A stretch of 64,000 bases of DNA from Sphaerotilus montanus (GTDB taxonomy: Bacteria; Pseudomonadota; Gammaproteobacteria; Burkholderiales; Burkholderiaceae_C). The notes beneath the pieces are model-generated. The model saw only the letters and a program-made list of their open reading frames with translations, was not told the DNA's origin and searched no databases. Of the stretch, positions 63,957 to 64,000 are shown piece by piece. The position numbers and the translations under genes were made by a program. The stretch's first letter is position 1; each line of letters begins with the position of its first letter. Location: assembly GCF_013410775.1 (NCBI RefSeq), contig NZ_JACCFH010000001.1:3844001-3908000 (forward strand). Direction: 5' to 3'.

Positions 63957-64000
63957 ATGAACGATCTCGATCAACTCGTGCAGGCCGCGCAAGCCGACTT
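63957..64000 (+). CDS. pheS: Phenylalanyl-tRNA synthetase alpha subunit (partial)
   Basis: Only the first 14-15 codons lie in the window (MNDLDQLVQAAQAD). The N-terminus and the place after rplT identify it. No Shine-Dalgarno is obvious. Confidence 0.8.
   Translation, partial: MNDLDQLVQAAQAD

Overview
The window looks like chromosomal DNA of a high-GC betaproteobacterium, most likely order Burkholderiales in the Leptothrix/Sphaerotilus/Rubrivivax neighbourhood. That placement is an inference from protein flavour, a class I phaCAB operon, a long-form isocitrate lyase and the thrS-infC-rpmI-rplT-pheS order. No rRNA, CRISPR array or prophage was seen. One small tnpB element is the only mobile DNA.

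Layout. 1-3187 (leftward): lptF, lptG, a CbiX-type chelatase and a CysB-like regulator cut by the window edge. 3215-6779 (rightward): pepA, holC, a small unknown gene and an orphan branched-chain amino-acid binding protein. tRNA-Ser(GGA) lies at 6827. 7105-22447 holds a complete Lap-type adhesion system: a TolC-like pore with an extra C-terminal domain, LapG protease, LapD c-di-GMP receptor, a 2192-residue LapA-like adhesin, and the LapC/LapB type I exporter. 22474-24780 holds a Nudix hydrolase, maiA, pgeF and a small membrane protein. 24885-28644 is phaC-phaA-phaB. 28708-32016 has a small unknown gene, lexA with an SOS-box-like operator, asparaginase, and ohr/ohrR. 32095-36944 holds a DMT exporter and an unusually tight set of cell-envelope glycosyl genes on alternating strands with overlapping ends.

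36937-50152 (leftward) is a large polyamine uptake and breakdown locus: omega-aminotransferase, PuuB-like oxidase, PuuD-like hydrolase, PuuA-like synthetase, SpuC-like transaminase, chorismate mutase, a HEPN/MNT pair, PuuC-like dehydrogenase and a potF-G-H-I importer. From spuC to the dehydrogenase every stop overlaps the next start. A divergent Lrp-type regulator at 50295 may control it. An agmatinase at 57679 could feed it putrescine. 50777-58623 also holds an orphan ABC ATPase, a GNAT enzyme, a PAS-GGDEF-EAL protein, small conserved proteins, the tnpB element, a TSUP permease and a hemerythrin. 58942 to the right end holds aceA and the translation operon thrS-infC-rpmI-rplT-pheS.

The most interesting observations are: a threonine-rich leader peptide followed by an intrinsic terminator just before thrS, reading as a ribosome-mediated attenuator; a HEPN/MNT module plus chorismate mutase stitched into a polyamine operon; a PuuB-like oxidase that appears to start at CTG behind a good Shine-Dalgarno sequence; an intact tnpB whose stop codon lies inside its right-end hairpin and which sits flush against the stop codon of the neighbouring gene; a TolC pore fused to an NTF2-like domain inside the Lap system; and an 18-bp perfect palindrome in front of aceA. 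All homology calls come from reading the translated proteins; no database search was run.
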